Under the pieces are notes generated by a model, which had not been told where the DNA came from, did no database searches, and saw nothing but the letters and a program-made list of their open reading frames with translations. Of a DNA stretch of 20,670 bases, positions 20,423-20,670 are shown one piece after another. The DNA is taken from IMG/VR virus record IMGVR_UViG_3300031774_000201, positions 1 to 20,670 of that record. The stretch is one strand, 5' to 3'. Origin of the DNA: a virus. The first letter of the stretch is position 1. The number at the start of each line of letters is the position of its first letter. The position numbers and the translations under genes were made by a program.

Positions 20423-20670
20423 TTAGAGTGGTACTAAATTGTCTTCTTTAGTAGTTCCACTATTAGCAGGATTGCTAAGAACTATATCAAAAGCAATAGT
20501 AATCCTAGGAACATCATCTTCATGAATAGTACAATCATGAATAACCCAACTAGGGAACATAGTCATTCTACCATCAATATTATCACTAGTATATACATCA
20601 TGATTAAAAGGATGGTAATAATTTGTAGAAGTATCATATGATTGAACTACAAAATTACCACTTAAATAGG
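20423..20670 (-). CDS. 2OG-Fe(II) oxygenase (PF13759-like), C-terminal part; 5' end outside window
   Basis: An open frame enters from the window edge and stops at TAA 20423-20425; about 82 codons are visible. It reads YLSGNFVVQSYDTSTNYYHP then FNHDVYTSDNIDGRMTMFPS, WVIHDCTIHEDDVPRITIAF, DIVLSNPANSGTTKEDNLVP. The 'GRM.MFPSWVIH......D.PRITIAFDIVL' ending is the C-terminal half of a 2OG-Fe(II) oxygenase with a distal His iron ligand (WVIHD) and an Arg (PRI) for 2-oxoglutarate. It resembles the 17871-18470 protein in this ending. Expected to be the fifth such enzyme in the window. Confidence 0.8.
   Translation of the reverse strand, partial: YLSGNFVVQSYDTSTNYYHPFNHDVYTSDNIDGRMTMFPSWVIHDCTIHEDDVPRITIAFDIVLSNPANSGTTKEDNLVPL

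Noticed and set aside
20418-20426. CTAAATAA just upstream of the 84-residue gene as a late promoter.
   Set aside because: It departs from ATAAATA at the first position and overlaps a stop codon; evidence is too thin to list.
1-20670. tRNA genes, CRISPR arrays, insertion sequences and long direct repeats.
   Set aside because: Coding sequence covers nearly the whole window with gaps under about 30 nt, and I saw no cloverleaf, regular spacer array or transposase.

Overview
The window looks like part of the genome of a T4-like myovirus that infects marine cyanobacteria. It is AT-rich, genes are packed with 1-20 nt overlaps (TAATG, ATGA junctions), and T4-group morphogenesis genes (gp4, gp48, gp53, gp54-like, gp26-like, gp27-like, gp5-like) and replication/transcription genes (gp32, gp33, PhoH, a PD-(D/E)XK exonuclease) sit beside genes typical of cyanophages: a cyanobacterial-type heme oxygenase (ho1), a DUF1825-like gene, and several 2-oxoglutarate/Fe(II) oxygenases. 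All identifications are by reading motifs and by family knowledge; no search was run.

Layout. Region 1 (1-11845, minus strand) is one long baseplate/tail operon. In reading direction it holds: gp54-like tube protein, heme oxygenase, gp26-like tail assembly protein, a hidden 59-codon gene in the -1 frame, a tape-measure/gp29-like protein, a hub protein carrying an M15 peptidase, a gp27-like hub protein, a small His-rich protein, a gp5-like OB-fold hub protein without an evident lysozyme, a beta-rich needle-like protein, and the start of another tail protein. Region 2 (11876-14373, plus strand) is a divergent late operon: gp4, an unknown 116-residue protein, gp48 and gp53. Region 3 (14360-20670, minus strand) mixes 2OG-Fe(II) oxygenases with small hypothetical genes and core replication/late-transcription genes: gp32, DUF1825-like, gp33, exonuclease, PhoH. 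The window ends inside a further 2OG oxygenase.

How it works together. Regions 1 and 2 supply the baseplate hub, the tail-tube initiators and head completion, probably driven by T4-type late promoters (ATAAATA boxes at the divergent junction). gp33 in region 3 is the expected coactivator of those promoters. gp32 has a consensus sigma70 promoter (TTGACA-N17-TATAAT), consistent with early host-polymerase expression.

The most interesting signal is at 9633-9698: a slippery heptamer U UUU UUC three codons before the end of the gp26-like gene, with an SD-like GGAGGG 9 nt upstream and an 8-bp hairpin downstream. It would fuse the gp26-like protein to the 59-residue -1 frame product just before the tape-measure gene, the same layout as the frameshifted tail assembly chaperones of lambda and P2.
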